A DNA stretch of 64,000 nucleotides, taken from positions 11,529,338-11,593,337 of the forward strand of contig NC_088302.1 of NCBI RefSeq assembly GCF_032854445.1, written 5' to 3'. Made by a program: the position numbers and the translations under genes. The stretch comes from Liolophura sinensis (Eukaryota; Mollusca; Polyplacophora; Chitonida; Chitonidae). Under the pieces are notes generated by a model. It saw nothing but the letters and a program-made list of their open reading frames with translations, did not search any database and was not told the origin of the DNA. This document shows positions 37,170 to 51,103 of the stretch, piece after piece. Positions within the stretch are counted from its first letter, which is position 1; each line of letters opens with the position of its first letter.

Positions 37170-40100
37170 TGATTCCGTCCTATTTTCGTACTTTATATAC
37201 TTTCTTAGTTTTTTGATGACTTGTGTTATATGTCGTTTTGAGAATTGACCTTGCGATTATTGACCTGGAACGTCCTTATTGGTTGACGGCTGGTATACGA
37301 ATGTCTGCCTTGACGCATAAATTTACATAATTTTTGTCTTCTGGCGATGTTTAGCATCGTTCTTGCCTACTGGTGTTGTAGTCCAACTCTCCTCGTTTTT
37401 TGTTGTTTTCTCCCTTTTCTTCTTGCTTTGTTTTGTCTTCAGGGAGTTTCTCTGGTGGAAAAAGCATCGTCGATACTCATCAAATTTTCATGAAAAGACG
37501 GCATTTCATGACGGCCTTTTCAGTCGATAGAAGGATAATCACTTAGTCCTAAAGGCGCTGCATTTATTTCCTGATGCTTTCCCAACGACCTATGGTGGAC
37601 CTGAATTAAGGCGAAAAAGCATAAGAAATGGCTTCAATGATGTAATCAAAATGTTAACGGCGTGAATAGAACTTTATCTAATTCATATGTTTTACGGGAT
37701 GTACGGTCATTCTCACAACGTCAACATTATCTAATCATTTTAATGAACAATCAAATTCTAACGCTAACAGTGCCCGTATAATATCTATATATAACATAAA
37801 TGTGGTTAAATTATCGTTTCATCAAATTCAGAAAAAAATTCAGACATATCAGACAATTATGTCTTTTAATCGACAGGAATGTGGAGCTAAGGCAATCCAA
37901 TGTATTATGCCATTTCATGGACTGAACTGTTACAGTATAAGTCATGTTGCAAAATACTGACCGTGTAGAGAGAGCTCGTAATCGTACAATTTTCTCTTCC
38001 TTATACACTTTTTTTTTATCTGTCAAAATATTTCGCGCAGCGTCGCGTTCACGCCTCTATAATTTTTGTACATTTTCATAATTTTCCATAATTGATGAAT
38101 TTGACCTCGACGAGATGCATATCTAAAATCTCACCTGGTGACACTTGTAAGAGCGTTGTTCACGTCAACATAAATATATATATTTATATATGTATATATA
38201 AATGGAACATGGAAGATCCCAACCATATCGTAAGTATATATGACAGGTGATAAGTAGACCCTTAGTCCCTTAATAGTGTTAATTATTCCTTTGCCATAAG
38301 TGCACTTCAGATTTCTATAACATACGTTTTAACGGCAGTTAAGGGCTTACTTAGTTAAGTAGCACTTCATAAAACCAGTCTCAGAATGTGAGAACAAATA
38401 TACACCGGATTTGTGTAGTTTCTCTATGAATATAAAGAGAGAAGAACAAAAACTGTTATTCGTTGTACTTTCAGAGGCAGGTTTTGCATTTCGTATGTAG
38501 AAGCCCTTAGCTAAGAGCGTTTTATATCCCTACAACATTCGTTGTCACGCTTACTTAGTTAACCCCGTTTCATGACATCTGCCCCAGCCACTCATGTTTT
38601 CAATAAAGTTAGAAACATGTTTATTTTGCTATTGATGGGTGGAGGAAACAGTACACTTGTAGAGTCGGGATGAAATCATCGGACTGGTTCACCTACCTCA
38701 AGAGCTGACATATTGAAGTCTCCGAGGAAAAAAGATTGAGTGAATGCTTAACGCTTAATGTCTCGTTGGAAATATTTCAGCCATTTTTTATCGTGGCCAC
38801 ACCGGAAGTGGAACATGTGACCTCCTCTGTCAAGCTGTATGGCCTGGTCAGCACTCTTTCCAACATTTCCTTGTTTATTTGCTTTTGTTTTTTACAGTTC
38901 TGTAGTTTAACTACAACAGTTTAAATGAGCCAAACAATAAATAACGACAGCTTTCGACAAATCTAAAAAACTAAAATTTGCTTGCCTTTACATAACGTCA
39001 GAATTTATGCCATGAAGAGTCATTTGATATTTTAATGATATGTATACTGATTTAACGTTTTAATGATTTTTAGCTACAGAATATCACCTTGGTGCACCTT
39101 GGTCTCCATGGTGATATATACTTTGATGAACTATTACACGAGCTAATGACGTCATGGCATTATTAATTCATTCCGGTCGTGCCTTTGCGGCGTGACGTTC
39201 GAAAAAAATGGCCACGTGATCATAAGGCAAATCTGAGCTATTCTTTTCTCTTTCTTTTTTACAAAACCCGCACTGAAAGTTGAAGAGAAAATGTGATCAT
39301 GGTTGAATATTTATTGGGCTTAATGAGTTTAGTAGCAGATCTGCTCACAATTATGAGCAATGGTATCACTGGAACACTGTTTTCATTCACGAATTAGGCG
39401 TGGAAAACATCTGGCCACTCACAACAATGCAATGTTGAAATGTCACCAGTAGGCATGAGCACTTTCGTGGATGTGTGTCATGTTTGTATGCAGATTATAT
39501 TTATACTTACACTAGAAAAAAACAAACTCACGCACGCTAAGTGGATGTACTTATACGGGTTGTGTGTAACTAGATACCTGTATTTGAATCTGAACTAGAT
39601 AAAATGATGTATCCTGTGAATAACTATTGCACAGCAGGTAAAAATGTCGCTTTAGTGGCCATGTCCTATGGGTGATCGGATCATTGCTATCATTTTACGT
39701 ATTGCGTTCATGGTAGCTACACCGAACATTTTTTGTCATTTTATTTTCTAGCGCCTTTCACTCACAATATGACAGGTAACACTAACCTTCGTAAATATAT
39801 ATATTCGCGAACGTGTAAGGTATCTTGATAAGAGCTTTCACTATTGAAGACCATATATAAGAAGAGCGAATGATAGTATAATAGTATAGTGTCATAACAG
39901 CCTATGTGTCAAGGCATTATATATAGCTTCTATGATTTACCCAATAATGCTCTTTTTAGACCTGTCACGATTATAGTTTGTATTGAACTTTTGGCAGCAC
40001 CAATAGGCCTACAAATAGATACTTTCCTAAGGATGTCCTGTTTTACACGTGTCTACTTAATACGATATTTATCTCTTAGAAAAGAATACTTTACACTAGG

Positions 40101-41655
40101 AGTAAAATAATGTCCCCATCCACAGCTGCAATGTTCACCTTCCCCTAAAAACATCACGAATATACTATTAGGTATAATCTAATCTTTGAAAAAAACAAAA
40201 GTAAAATTACTATACAAATGTATTAGTACTAGTTATCTATAAATATTCGACAACTATGTGTACATTTATAATTTATCACAATGAGGCCATTGATCAGAAA
40301 AGCATTCATGTCATCTTTTTGTTTTAGTCAAGTGTAAAGGGTCAGGGTGTATGTCTTCAAATGCACACTATATGATGGTGTGCTTAATGGTCAGCTTTGC
40401 CACCTTATGCGTTCGAAAGTCGTCCTGGTTGAAACTATACATACATGTAGATCTTTTCATAGGAGTTTAGTAACCTTGTGGTACTTCCTGGGTTGGCGTT
40501 CAGCATAAAGGGAAAGGCAAAGAGCTGTTTGGCAAGTGTTACCATGGTGTGACACTGTGCATGGGGCACCATAAATCTATAGTGTGTATAGGTGTGTTGT
40601 TTCAATGAGGCATCATTGTACATATGTTCGTTTTCGGCCGCCGATCTGCTGCAAAGAGGTGGGAATGTAACACGGAAATAAATAATACTGTAATTTGTTG
40701 TTTGCCAGGCTTGTTTGTTTGTTATAGGGATTTAACCTCACTTTCATTTTTATCTCAGTCATATCACGATGATGTCATTGATTATCAATAACCCTATCTC
40801 TCCCAATAGAGACATATACGTTCAAGCTAAATGTTTACCTTTTTCATATTGGGGTTTCAACTCAATTATTTCATGAATGTTTAAATGTCTAGTCAGAAAA
40901 GCACCAACTTTATTTATAATGAAAATTCCAAATGCAGAAAGAAAGCTGTGCATTGAGGCGCCATCTAAAATCTAGTTAATAAGCAACAAGCCATACAAAC
41001 AGCTGGAAAAAAATTCTGTATTGGATGAGGGGTGTGAAAGATTCAGTTCTTATCAACTTTCCAGACTTGATAAAGCATACCATAATTATAGCCAGCAAAC
41101 TGGTTGTATGTGACCGCTGCTTATGTCTGCTTGCCGGAAGTACAACACGCACATTACTGATCACCGACATGTATACAAAGCTTGCCGGTCGTTCACACGT
41201 AGCATTAAACCTTGCTAAAAGTGGAAATACAAGTCATGCTGTAAGGGCAGCAAGCCTCTGGACAAATCCGCTCCACTTATGTATTTATTTATCAGCGGGA
41301 CTCGTGTGCCATAAACAAGAACTGTACTCCAGGCGAATCCAGTTGGAAACAGACGGGATCTATGCGCCTATGGAGCAGTCCACATGTAGAGGCCACATAA
41401 CACGTTTTCGTGATGTGTTTCACTGGAAAACACCAGTATATGACAACCGTATTTATATCATGATTTCGTGGGAAGACAAGTTGTTTTCATAATTACATTG
41501 ACCTTGGGAGCCACACTCGTGCTTATAAATTATCCCCTGGTGCAGCATTTAGTGTTATGGCAGATATAACATATGGTTCTGGTTCCTTATTTTAAAGTAT
41601 TTATGTGTGCGCATGCTTACTGTATATCGTCGTACTTCACAAGTTCAGTCATATG
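37170..41655. other. Intergenic DNA, no gene seen
   Basis: AT-rich, with a TATATA microsatellite near 38175-38210. The longest open stretch here (41025-41492, 155 residues) has no recognisable domain, and no splice support was found. Confidence 0.5.
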
Positions 41656-41659
41656 ATGA

Positions 41660-42180
41660 CGAGGAGCCATCAAGGGTGTGTTCAAATATTGCGTTTTCTT
41701 GTGGCAGGCCGAGTCCATGCCGCCAAAGTACTGCCGCCAGTGAAGTATCATGCCGAAGACACCAGACATGACACCCCATCCAGTCACATTATACCGACAC
41801 AGGACCAACCAGTCCTGTTTCCTTGCTCTGACCTCTCACTGCTCAGCGCCAATCGAGGCAGCAACAAGTACCGTTTTTAAAAATCATGCAACCATGCAAT
41901 ATATGGTTTGGGGAGTCATACCGTATATACAGTGTAACACGAGTCAGGAGACCCGGTGATCAAACCCTGGTTAGGTCATATCAAGACTTTAAAAATGGTA
42001 TTAGCGGCTGGCTCTCTTTGCGCTTGGCACTGAGATGTTAGAGCAATGAAACGCAACTGGCTGGCCCGGTGTCAGTATAATGCGAAAGGACGGGGTGTCA
42101 TGTCTGGTGTCTTGGCATGATACTTCAGTGGTGGCAGCACACTGGCGGCATGGACTCAACCTGCCACAAGAAAACACAGT
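41660..42180. repeat. Inverted pair of a dispersed repeat
   Basis: The plus copy (about 41690-41875) and the minus copy (about 42001-42175) share TTTTCTTGTGGCAGG, GAGTCCATGCCGCCA, TGAAGTATCATGCC, ACACCAGACATGACACCCC and TGACC/AACC-TCTCA pieces. They are separated by about 120 bp and form a large imperfect foldback. Confidence 0.8.
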
Positions 42181-42274
42181 ATATGTACACACACCTAATG
42201 AGTCCTCACCGTCATATGAATGACAAAGTGTTAAGTACGACTTCAAACCCAAAGCATACTTACATGCATACATT

Positions 42275-45200
42275 CATACAATGTAACATGAAGTAAACGG
42301 GTTGTGGAGTACTGTAGCTCGTGTAGGCTACTGCATTGGAATTCTAGTATGAAGTAAATGGTTTCAGCTATACTCTTGTATATACACTACACAGTGTATA
42401 TCAGTGAACTCCTATATCAGTAAAACGACAGACGTTTACGTTCGTTTAAGTACCTGTTATGAATATTCATATGTTTACGCAAGTAGGCTTGTGAAATAAA
42501 AGTTTAAACTAAAAATGAATCTTAACTAGACTAGTACTGAAAGTATTCGATACAGTTATTCATTCATGGACGCTAATGTAAGTGTCTCGACAAAGATTCG
42601 TCACGCCCGGGAGAACATGTACTACTTTTCACAATGAAACAATAGCGCAGTTATTAATCAGAAATTATCTTGTAATAAAATTTCCGTGGTAATGCGATTT
42701 TGAAAAAAAATCTAATTATATTCTATAAAAGACATTTTGTTCATATGATTTAGTGTATATGAACTATTATCAATTAGTGAATAATTAGCTTCGTCCTGAG
42801 TTGTCCATGACTAATCACAGAATGATTACAAAATCACGGTTGGTAAATGTAACGTTTATTATATAACTGTACGTTATTCAGTACCAATAGCGACCTGGTC
42901 ATGCGTGGGCACTGCACTTGTCTGACAGACACCTAAATAGGCAGGCCTTTATGGTTTGTTAACTGGGTAAGCCGATATGTACTCTTCAGGATAATAGACA
43001 TATATGTCTATATTTGCAGTTGCATAATTATTGGCCTTTAATTCTACATTTGTGGAAAGCTCTACCAGGTCGAAATTAGGGAAGTCCTATATACAAAAAA
43101 TGGAATAATGCACACGTATATGATGACGTACATGTAAGGGACACGTGTCTGGACGATGGGGACATTTCTTGTTTAATGCAACTCAGGTCCAAGCTGGGAA
43201 GCCTTGACTTAATGATATGTTATGTTGCCGTTATCTCTGACGTAGTTTTTATATGTGGTGCAATGTGACTAGGTTGTCATATCTCGCACGTAACACTTTC
43301 ACGTGAATCATAAGTTGTATATTATTGAATCTGTTGAGTTTTCCGTTGGGCTTCATCAAATACATAGTTGAATACTTTCCTACGGGCAAGGGTTGCTGAC
43401 AGAGCTTCTCACGTACGTTCGGAGAGAAAGCCTGCATAAACAATATTTTAAAGTTTCTGACTAGGTATGGCACATCCTGTTAGTGGCCATCCAGTAAGAC
43501 AATGCAAACTTGATGCAGACGATCGTTTCTTATAGGATATTCGACAATACGAAATTAGGCAGACATACAGTGCGGGATATCCATCACTGATTTTCACATG
43601 GTTAGTAAATCTATAATTCTTAATTACCAGCAGATTTATCCAATATGTATCTCTGATCAGTATAAATACATTTACAGGAAATATACAATATACATAAGTG
43701 TGCTCAACCTACACCTCATGCTGATCATGAATCAGAGTAGAAACCACCGTGTTCTGGAGGATATTTAACATGCAGACAATAAAATAATTAATTTCTTTGC
43801 TAAGTCGACTCCATCTCAAGCGTCATATTACCTTCTAAATTTAAAGAATGTTGTCATGTTTGTATATATTGCAATGAGCCAGTACTGTAAGAATGTGAAT
43901 GCCGGGACTTGTAATAAGTCCGCCATTTTGGGGACAGGTTCACAGGACAATGGCTATAACTGTAGGCTCTGGTTTGACGTCAAAGGAAATTAACCGACCG
44001 ACAATAAACAGTCTTTTATTTCGTTTCATTTGAATATAAAGTTTAACTGTAGCTATATAGAAGTGGTATTATTCAGGAAATTTCTGGAATGTTGTCAGAA
44101 ACAAATATCCAGATTCTTTCTCATCGATCTATGGATAAATTACTTAACTGAAGGTTCTACATGTCGTCGTCGAAACAGGAAATCAAATTGATCTGTCGCA
44201 TGCCGACGTCATTATACAGGTACATATCATGCAGGGCTGCCCTGCATGTGCAACTCCTGCTCACACATACACTGTCTTTGTACTCTGATTTGCGTATTTG
44301 TTGGTGTTTTAGGCATGAAAAAGGTTCCAATACAAGATGTTGACCAGATTTACTCCCGGAAAAAGCCGGTTATGGCTTGAGGCAAACCATCCCACTTCGT
44401 CAAGAACTCGACAAACCTCCACTTGCTCCTACCACCTATGTTTATTTTTTGACTTTGACTCCCTTTCGCTTCCGTTTCGCAGCCAAACACTTAACTTTTT
44501 CGTTACAAAGATTTTCCCGTAACAAATAACTTAATGCATCAAGGCCATGCGGTACCTTTCCTATACAACGATAACTCGGGCCCAAGCTGAATTGAATGGA
44601 TGGATGATTTTTACGCCTCTTCGATGTCGTTGGAACTAAACTAAACAGACCTTTGTTCTCTTAATATAATACCGGTCTGTCGACTAAAATTCATCGGCAA
44701 AGTATAGGATCCAACAAACAATATACTCCTACACACATCTTATGCCCCAATACTGTAAATCCTCATTTGGTACAGACTGACCGAGTTGACCGAGCACCAA
44801 CTGCATGTAGCTAAGTGAACAATCTCTGTCAACAATTGTTGATGGGCATCGTGAGATGCATACAACTGTTCACACATTGCAGTACAACACCGATGTTACA
44901 AATTTAATCTTCATCTTGAAAATAATTATGATCTTTTATGATGGATATGTAAATAAAACTATAGCCTACCAACAGATTTATTTAAGTCAAAGCTGGCCAA
45001 TGGTATGACACATGCAGTAGTACCGACTGATTTTTAACGCCGGAATCTAGAACTTTTCTCGCATGCAAAGAAGATAAGTATTACAGACGAAGTGCCAGGA
45101 GTTAATCACTGCACATCACAAAGTAGCAGATAAACCTCCTGACTTAAAGCCACAGCAGAATCAGCTAGATTTGGATTCAAACATGCGACCTCACTGATCT

Positions 45201-46205
45201 TGTACCGACTGGCTGCTGCGGTGAGGGCAACGCTCTGGGGAACGCTCACTAGGAAGGACCCTGGTATATGGCCATATATTTGTGATTGCCTCAATCAGAG
45301 ATTTTTTTATACTCTAATCCCTGTTACTAGATAAAAGTCACATTTTAACAAAAACACCATGTAACACCGAATTAACAGGTTGGGAGACAAAAGCCATTCA
45401 AAGGATGACTTAATTACTTACTTACATACTTGACAGATGTTTTAAACATACATTCATTTCCGAGGGAGCAAATATGAACCAGTCTATGAATAAGAAACTA
45501 AATACGGAGAAAATGCTTTTACCATTTGTGTTTTTTCAACCAGGTACAAGGGGCATTATGATCTAAAATGAATAAATGAATAAATGAGGCTTAAAGGGGG
45601 TTAAAACATAAAAATGACAAAGTTCAGATGAAAGGGTGCGAAAAGTTATTCCTTAAATCTGGTCTTTAATATTTTTTCCAATTTTTCCTTAAGGAGAAAA
45701 AGACACTTGAAAATAATTTTTGTATGGTGAGTATTTAGGATCACCTTTTGGTATTTATAGTCTTTGTTTAATAATGCCATAAATGAGGATGTAACACAGG
45801 TTTAGTAAATATTTTTGCACTAGACTTTGTTCTTTTCAGCTAACAAATGTGTTAAACCTCAATTTGGATCATATTTATATTTTTAATATGTTCATAAATA
45901 TTATGATTTTTTAGGATAAATGCATATGTTCCGATGTAAACAACACATTTACATTCAAATAAATTTATTAAACAAGCATCACATCTTTATTTAGAACATT
46001 ATTATGCAACAAAGATAAATACCAAAGTTGGTCCCAAATACCCACCATACAAAAATATTTTCAAATACCCTTTTCTCTTGAAAAAAAAAAAATCCAAAAA
46101 AATATTAAAGATCATATTTGCAAATAAGATTCTGATCTTGGCATCATTTTTATGTTCTCTTCTCCTTTAACGTAACACGTGCAGAATTTCAGCCATATCG
46201 TAACA
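42275..46205. other. Intergenic DNA, no gene seen
   Basis: AT-rich sequence with only short chance ORFs. A B-box-like piece near 45165-45190 (minus) may be an old SINE. Confidence 0.5.
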
Positions 46206-46206
46206 C

Positions 46207-46462
46207 GGGGGCCTCCGTGACTAGCACAGCGTAATGACTCAGGAATCTCTCACCAATGCGTTCGCTGTGAGTTCAAGTCCAGCTCATGCTGGCCTCATCT
46301 CCGGCCGTACATGGGAATATCTGCTAGCAACCTGCGGATGGTCGTGGGTTTCCCCCGGGTTCTGCCCGGTTTCTACCCACCATAACGCTGGTCGGCGACG
46401 TATAAGTGAAATATTTGAGTACGGCGTAAAACACCAATCAAATAAATATATAAATAAGTATT
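46207..46462 (+). repeat. tRNA-derived SINE, full-length type
   Basis: Starts GGGGGCCTCCGTGACTAGCA (shortened A-box region), B-box-like GAGTTCAAGTCCAGC at about 46269, body GGATGGTCGTGGGTTTCCCC and tail GTACGGCGTAAAACACCAAT then AAATAAATATATAAATAA. Confidence 0.85.
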
Positions 46463-46749
46463 GTAACACGTTACAACCAGGAAGCAGCTTTATGGTTAAG
46501 AGTTTATGGTATGCTTCACCTGTATGTGGTCACAAAAGTAGCTGTTTAAGTTTCCATGTAACGTCTGTGTTATGTATTTGGGTGCAATCACAGCCTGTGG
46601 TCAAAACAGTTTCCAATACTTTGTCACCATCGAGACAGTGGAGCGTGCCATGATTAATCTTGCTGTTTTCTAATCATTAAACCACACAAAGACGGGAGCT
46701 CAATACCATTCTCCGACAGGGGATGTTTCGAGATTTTCCTGCTTCCATT

Positions 46750-46850
46750 GTGGGGTTGGACTTTGTGTCATGACAGTAAGCGATCGGCGGTGCTCCATCG
46801 TGTGGTCTTGCATAGTACGTTGACCACTTGGCCACTGAGGCCCCGCTTCT
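46750..46850 (-). repeat. Possible tRNA-like SINE head, minus strand
   Basis: Reverse complement begins GGGGCCTCAGTGGCCAAGTG, an A-box-like head similar to the SINE family; the rest diverges from the family body. Confidence 0.4.
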
Positions 46851-47932
46851 CACCAATATGACATATATCAAATGCCGGAAACTTCGCCAGTATAACTTAA
46901 TTGCCAAGGGTTGGTGGTTTACTTTAGACATTCCGGCTTCACGGCTGATGAAATTGGAAATTCTTGAGTAACGTAGCAACAATCAAGCAACGTCGCAACA
47001 ATTTGGTCTCTGTCAAAACTATTTTATATCGACGTAATCCAACTGATTCATATATGCGTTCATTACTGTGTTATTGGCACTGTGGATAGTAAAACATGGG
47101 TGTTTGTAGCAAAGAAAAGATCTTACCATCAACAACCCACTGGAAATATTACGATCGTTCTTTAAAACATCCAGACCATTCGTCAAGAGGTGTACAATAT
47201 ACGCCTACGGTTGGTTTCGTAGTAATCACATAGGACTGGAGAGGAGTTTTCCATTATTTCTGATTCAGACTCAGTGGTATCTTTATGTTACTTTCTGGTA
47301 TGTGATACTCATTCACATAACCGCATGGCGAGGCAATAAATTGCAATTAACTTTTTATCGCTTCACTTTTTAGAACGTAATTCTACTTTTGCTATAGGTG
47401 GCTATAGCGTAATTGGTTACATTTTAAGCATTTACATGAAGAGATATTGCTGATTATAGGCGAGAGCCTCTGAGGTCGCTAGATCATAACCCGGGGTGAT
47501 TCCAGCCAAACTTCGGCAGTGATATCCGTGTTAAATCTATACAAAACCCACGAAGTGTAACTACAATACTGTTACTAAATAACCTATATGTTGGATACAA
47601 TTTAACAAACTCTACACGTCATTATCAGTAGCAGTTCTACAACATCACGTTTTGGGTGCGGGCGGAACACAAATCTAATTTGTCAGTCAGTGTTAAAAAT
47701 AAATCCTATGGAGTTAAGACCTGGTTATAGTAACTATAATGTCTATTAATACAATCATGTATATCATTTATTGGGACCTTTTTTATGTCTAAAGGCGTAG
47801 GCGATACTTCCTGAAGCTTATTGACAGACTTTCGTGTATACCTGGGTAAAAACCGGTCTTACAGTATATGCTATAAAGGGCCATTGTATTTGAATACATG
47901 TTCTTGAGAGTCGATTATCAAAACTGATAGGG

Positions 47933-48112
47933 GGCCTCCGTGGCTCAGTTGGTTAGCGCGCTAGCGCAGCTTAATGACCGGTGGTACGTGGGAAGGTCTG
48001 ACAGCAACGTGCGGATGGTCGCGGGTTTCCCCACCATAATGCTGGCCGCCGTCGTATAAGTGAAATATTCTTGAGTAGGGCGTAAAACACCAATCAAATA
48101 AATAAGTAAAAT
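47933..48112 (+). repeat. tRNA-derived SINE with internal deletion
   Basis: GGGCCTCCGTGGCTCAGTTG followed by GTTAGCGCG is the best preserved tRNA-like A box in the window. The B-box region is missing; tail AGTGAAATATTCTTGAGTAG with AAATAAATAAG end. Confidence 0.85.
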
Positions 48113-48127
48113 CAAAACAAGTGATAT

Positions 48128-48366
48128 GAGACTCCGTAGCTGAGGGGGTCATCACGCCAGCGTCGCGCAATAACCCAGGAGCCTCTTACCAAATAGGTTA
48201 ATGTGAGTCCAGCTCATGTATGCTTCCCCTCCGGCCGTACTTGGGAACGCCTGCCAGCAACCTGCGGATGCTCGTGTGTTCCTTCCGGGCTCTGCCTGAT
48301 ATCCCGCCACCATAATGTTAGCCACCGTCGTATGTAAATAAAACACCAATCAAATAAATAAATCAA
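48128..48366 (+). repeat. tRNA-derived SINE adjacent to the previous copy
   Basis: GAGACTCCGTAGCTGAGGG head, GAGTCCAGCTCATGTATGCT, GCAACCTGCGGATGCTCGTG and CACCAATCAAATAAATAAAT tail. Same orientation and only 15 bp from the preceding copy. Confidence 0.8.
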
Positions 48367-48960
48367 TCCATCAAAACTGGCAAAAAAGCGGAACGTGCGG
48401 AACCTTCGATACAGAACAAACCATTGGAAGTTGTCTTAACCTGGCTGACATAGCATTATTAGACCACAGAACCAGTGATCAAAATGTGATACATATATTT
48501 AATAGTTTAATTTGGATGACAACGTGCATGTACAAGAATATGCAGATTCCCCTGGAATTCGGAGTGTTTGGAGTCGTCTCTCACTCATTTTTTCACTCAT
48601 GGTGAAATCGTTGGAAGGCAATCGGCTCTTGCCTAAGGCTGGAAAAGAAGCTGGGCATCATCTTTCCGCACAAAAAGAAAAAAAAACATTCACGCACAAA
48701 TAAATAAACTAAATATAAGTAATGAGTCGAATGATGCCACACTTGGGCTATATATACAAGGGGAGCGTATATAAAATAGCCATGCTGGATATATGCACAC
48801 TTACAATCAAAGCGCAACGCACATTTTGGCTGATGGTTGATATACTAATGTTAGTTTCGTATTTTCTGCTAAACCGGATTTAATGACAGTCTAATTGTTA
48901 TTAGGGATTGCATTTTCTGTGTAGAGCGAGCACAGATAGTTATGTTCACAGTTAGCTAAG

Positions 48961-49000
48961 GTGTGTGTGGGGGGGGGGGGGGGAGGAGGGGGGGGGGGGT
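48961..49000. repeat. Poly-G low-complexity tract
   Basis: GTGTGTGTGGG followed by an almost uninterrupted G run. Could form quadruplex DNA; its exact length is likely unreliable. Confidence 0.8.
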
Positions 49001-49143
49001 CATGTAAGGTTTCGATCTAGTGGCCTCATATAGTATAGTTTATATAGTAAAGGTATTTTGTCACATTAAGTCTCATTCTACTTGACTTAATTCTAATGTA
49101 AAACTACAAAGAACTAATTTACCCGAATTCAATTCTTTTACCC

Positions 49144-49665
49144 TAAACACCAAATTGGACACCTCGCTGACCCAGACAACCTCAATGTTCAACTGTCTAT
49201 GAGAGGGTAGTGATAACATACAGTATTTGACAGACATATCATGTGTCCCAAACACCAATTGGACACCTCGCTGACCCAGACAACGCGAATGTTCAACTGT
49301 GTGAGTGGGCAGTAATAAAATCCAGCATTTGACAGACATGTCATATGTCCCAAACACCAAATTGGACACCTCGCTGACCCAGACAACCTCAATGTTCAAC
49401 TGTCTGTGAGAGGGCAGTAATATCATATAGCATTTGACAGACATGTCATGTGGCCCTAACCACCAAATTGGACACCTCGCTGACCCAGACAACCTCAATG
49501 TTCAACTGTCTGTGAGAGAGCAATGCTATCATATAGCATTTGGCAGACATGTCATGTGTCAGACTGGACACCTCGCCGACCCAGACAACCCGAATGTTCA
49601 ACTGTGAGATAAAGCAAAGATTCTATACGGTATTTAGCAGACATGTCATATGTCCTTTTGAAACG
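49144..49665. repeat. Tandem repeat, unit about 104 bp, five copies
   Basis: ATTGGACACCTCGCTGACCC recurs at about 49154, 49258, 49361 and 49466, with a diverged fifth near 49564. Each is followed by CAATGTTCAACTGT and CAGACATGTCATGTGTC. The minus-strand ORF through it is a by-product. Confidence 0.9.
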
Positions 49666-50029
49666 GTGGCCTTTCCTATGGGGAATCAAATGCAGCATTG
49701 GTGACCAAATAACTTCCAGACTTCGGATTTTCGTGTATAAAATTAGTAAAATATATCAACTGGATATTGATGGAAATTAAACCTCCAGCTCCATTTAAAT
49801 TCCATAATGATATGCGGAAATTAGGAAAGCTAATATAAATAGTGCACGCAAATAACTATATACACATACATAGTTGACATTCTACAATCTAAAGTGTAAT
49901 TTTTTTCCTTGGTTGTGACAAACGAATTGCCACTAAACAATTGCAATATTTTTCGTCTTTCATTTCAAAGAAAAATTTGGACAGCTAGAAAAAGAAAATG
50001 ATTAAACCATTTTCTATATCATCTTATAA

Positions 50030-50159
50030 ACCTGCGGATGGTCGTGGGTTTCCCCCCGGGCTGTGCCTGGTTTCCATCCACCATAATGCTGGCCGCCATC
50101 GTATAAGTGAAATGTTTTTGAGTACGACGTAAAACACCAATCAAATAAATAAATAAATA
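50030..50159 (+). repeat. SINE 3' half
   Basis: AACCTGCGGATGGTCGTGGG to ACACCAATCAAATAAATAAA. Confidence 0.8.
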
Positions 50160-50756
50160 TCATCTTATACAATTATGTTTAAATATATGTAAATTTATAA
50201 AGCGTACTATGCCTTTCATTTACTTGCTACAGGGACACCTATGGTTATAGGCCAATATCTGTAGTGACTGAATGACACATATAAATCTCTGTTATAAAAA
50301 TAGTTAGACTTCAACCGTCACACATGGATAGGCTTTTAGCTGCAAAATTATAACGGAGTAGTGTGTGCGGAGAGTGGGAGAGTATATCGTTATGACTCAT
50401 ATTACCATAAGGTAAATTCTCATATGGGCTTGCAGTAGTCATCTTTCGTGTTACACATAGTTATAATGTGTTTGATTACACCGAAAAACTCTCCTTCATT
50501 ACGAAAGAGTGTGAACGTCTTCACGGTAAATCAGTATAAGCAAACCTTAAAATAAATCCAGAGTGTACGGACTCGCCTAATTATGAGCTATCGAAAACTT
50601 TTTTCGCCAATTTATGTATTCATAGATTTTAAATAGACTCTTATTTGTCATATAACGTGCACTGCGAGAGAACATAGGAGTCTAGAGTTGAGAAAAAATA
50701 TTTTCACGAACCATTCCATTTATAAAACGAAATTTTTTCTATCTGGAGAGTTGGGT

Positions 50757-51103
50757 GTTTTGATTGGCTGATAAGCCGAAACGGTCATGACTTCATAGCC
50801 CTAAATGTCGTGTATAAAAACCAAGGTGAGTCCGAAATCAAGACATACACATTCTTTTCTACCTGTCTAGAGAACACCGGTTAAACAATACACAGGTGCG
50901 TTCACCTGTTCCGAAGAGTTCATTATACACGGAGAAGCTCATTATCTTTTCAAGTGTATTAATAGCGGACATTTGAATATCGCAGCCATTCATGTGAATA
51001 TAGTCTGGAAGTGTTTTACCACAGGGTGAGAGGAAGAGCAGCAGGGACGCGTTCAACGACTAAGACTTGAAAGCTGAGAGATACACTAGCTTTGAACGTC
51101 CAG
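50757..51103 (+). promoter_or_regulatory. Candidate promoter and non-coding first exon
   Basis: An ATTGG box (inverted CCAAT) at about 50763, TATA box GTATAAAAACC at 50812-50822 and a strong donor CCAG|GTAAGG ending an exon at 51103. Transcription could start near 50845. No ATG-initiated ORF of note lies between on the plus strand. The next plus-strand gene is the MINPP1-like gene, whose start codon sits shortly after an acceptor (TTGTGTTGCAG, ending 57721), so this may be its distant 5' UTR exon. This is inference from signals only. Confidence 0.4.

Noticed and set aside
41025-41492. 155-codon ORF as a gene
   Set aside because: No recognisable domain, no promoter or splice context, and the region is otherwise typical intergenic DNA.
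47933-48366. Genuine tRNA genes
   Set aside because: Only tRNA-like A and B box heads attached to a common SINE body and tail; no complete cloverleaf with anticodon arm was recognisable.
49073-49498. 141-codon minus-strand ORF
   Set aside because: By-product of the 104-bp tandem repeat; frames shift between copies.
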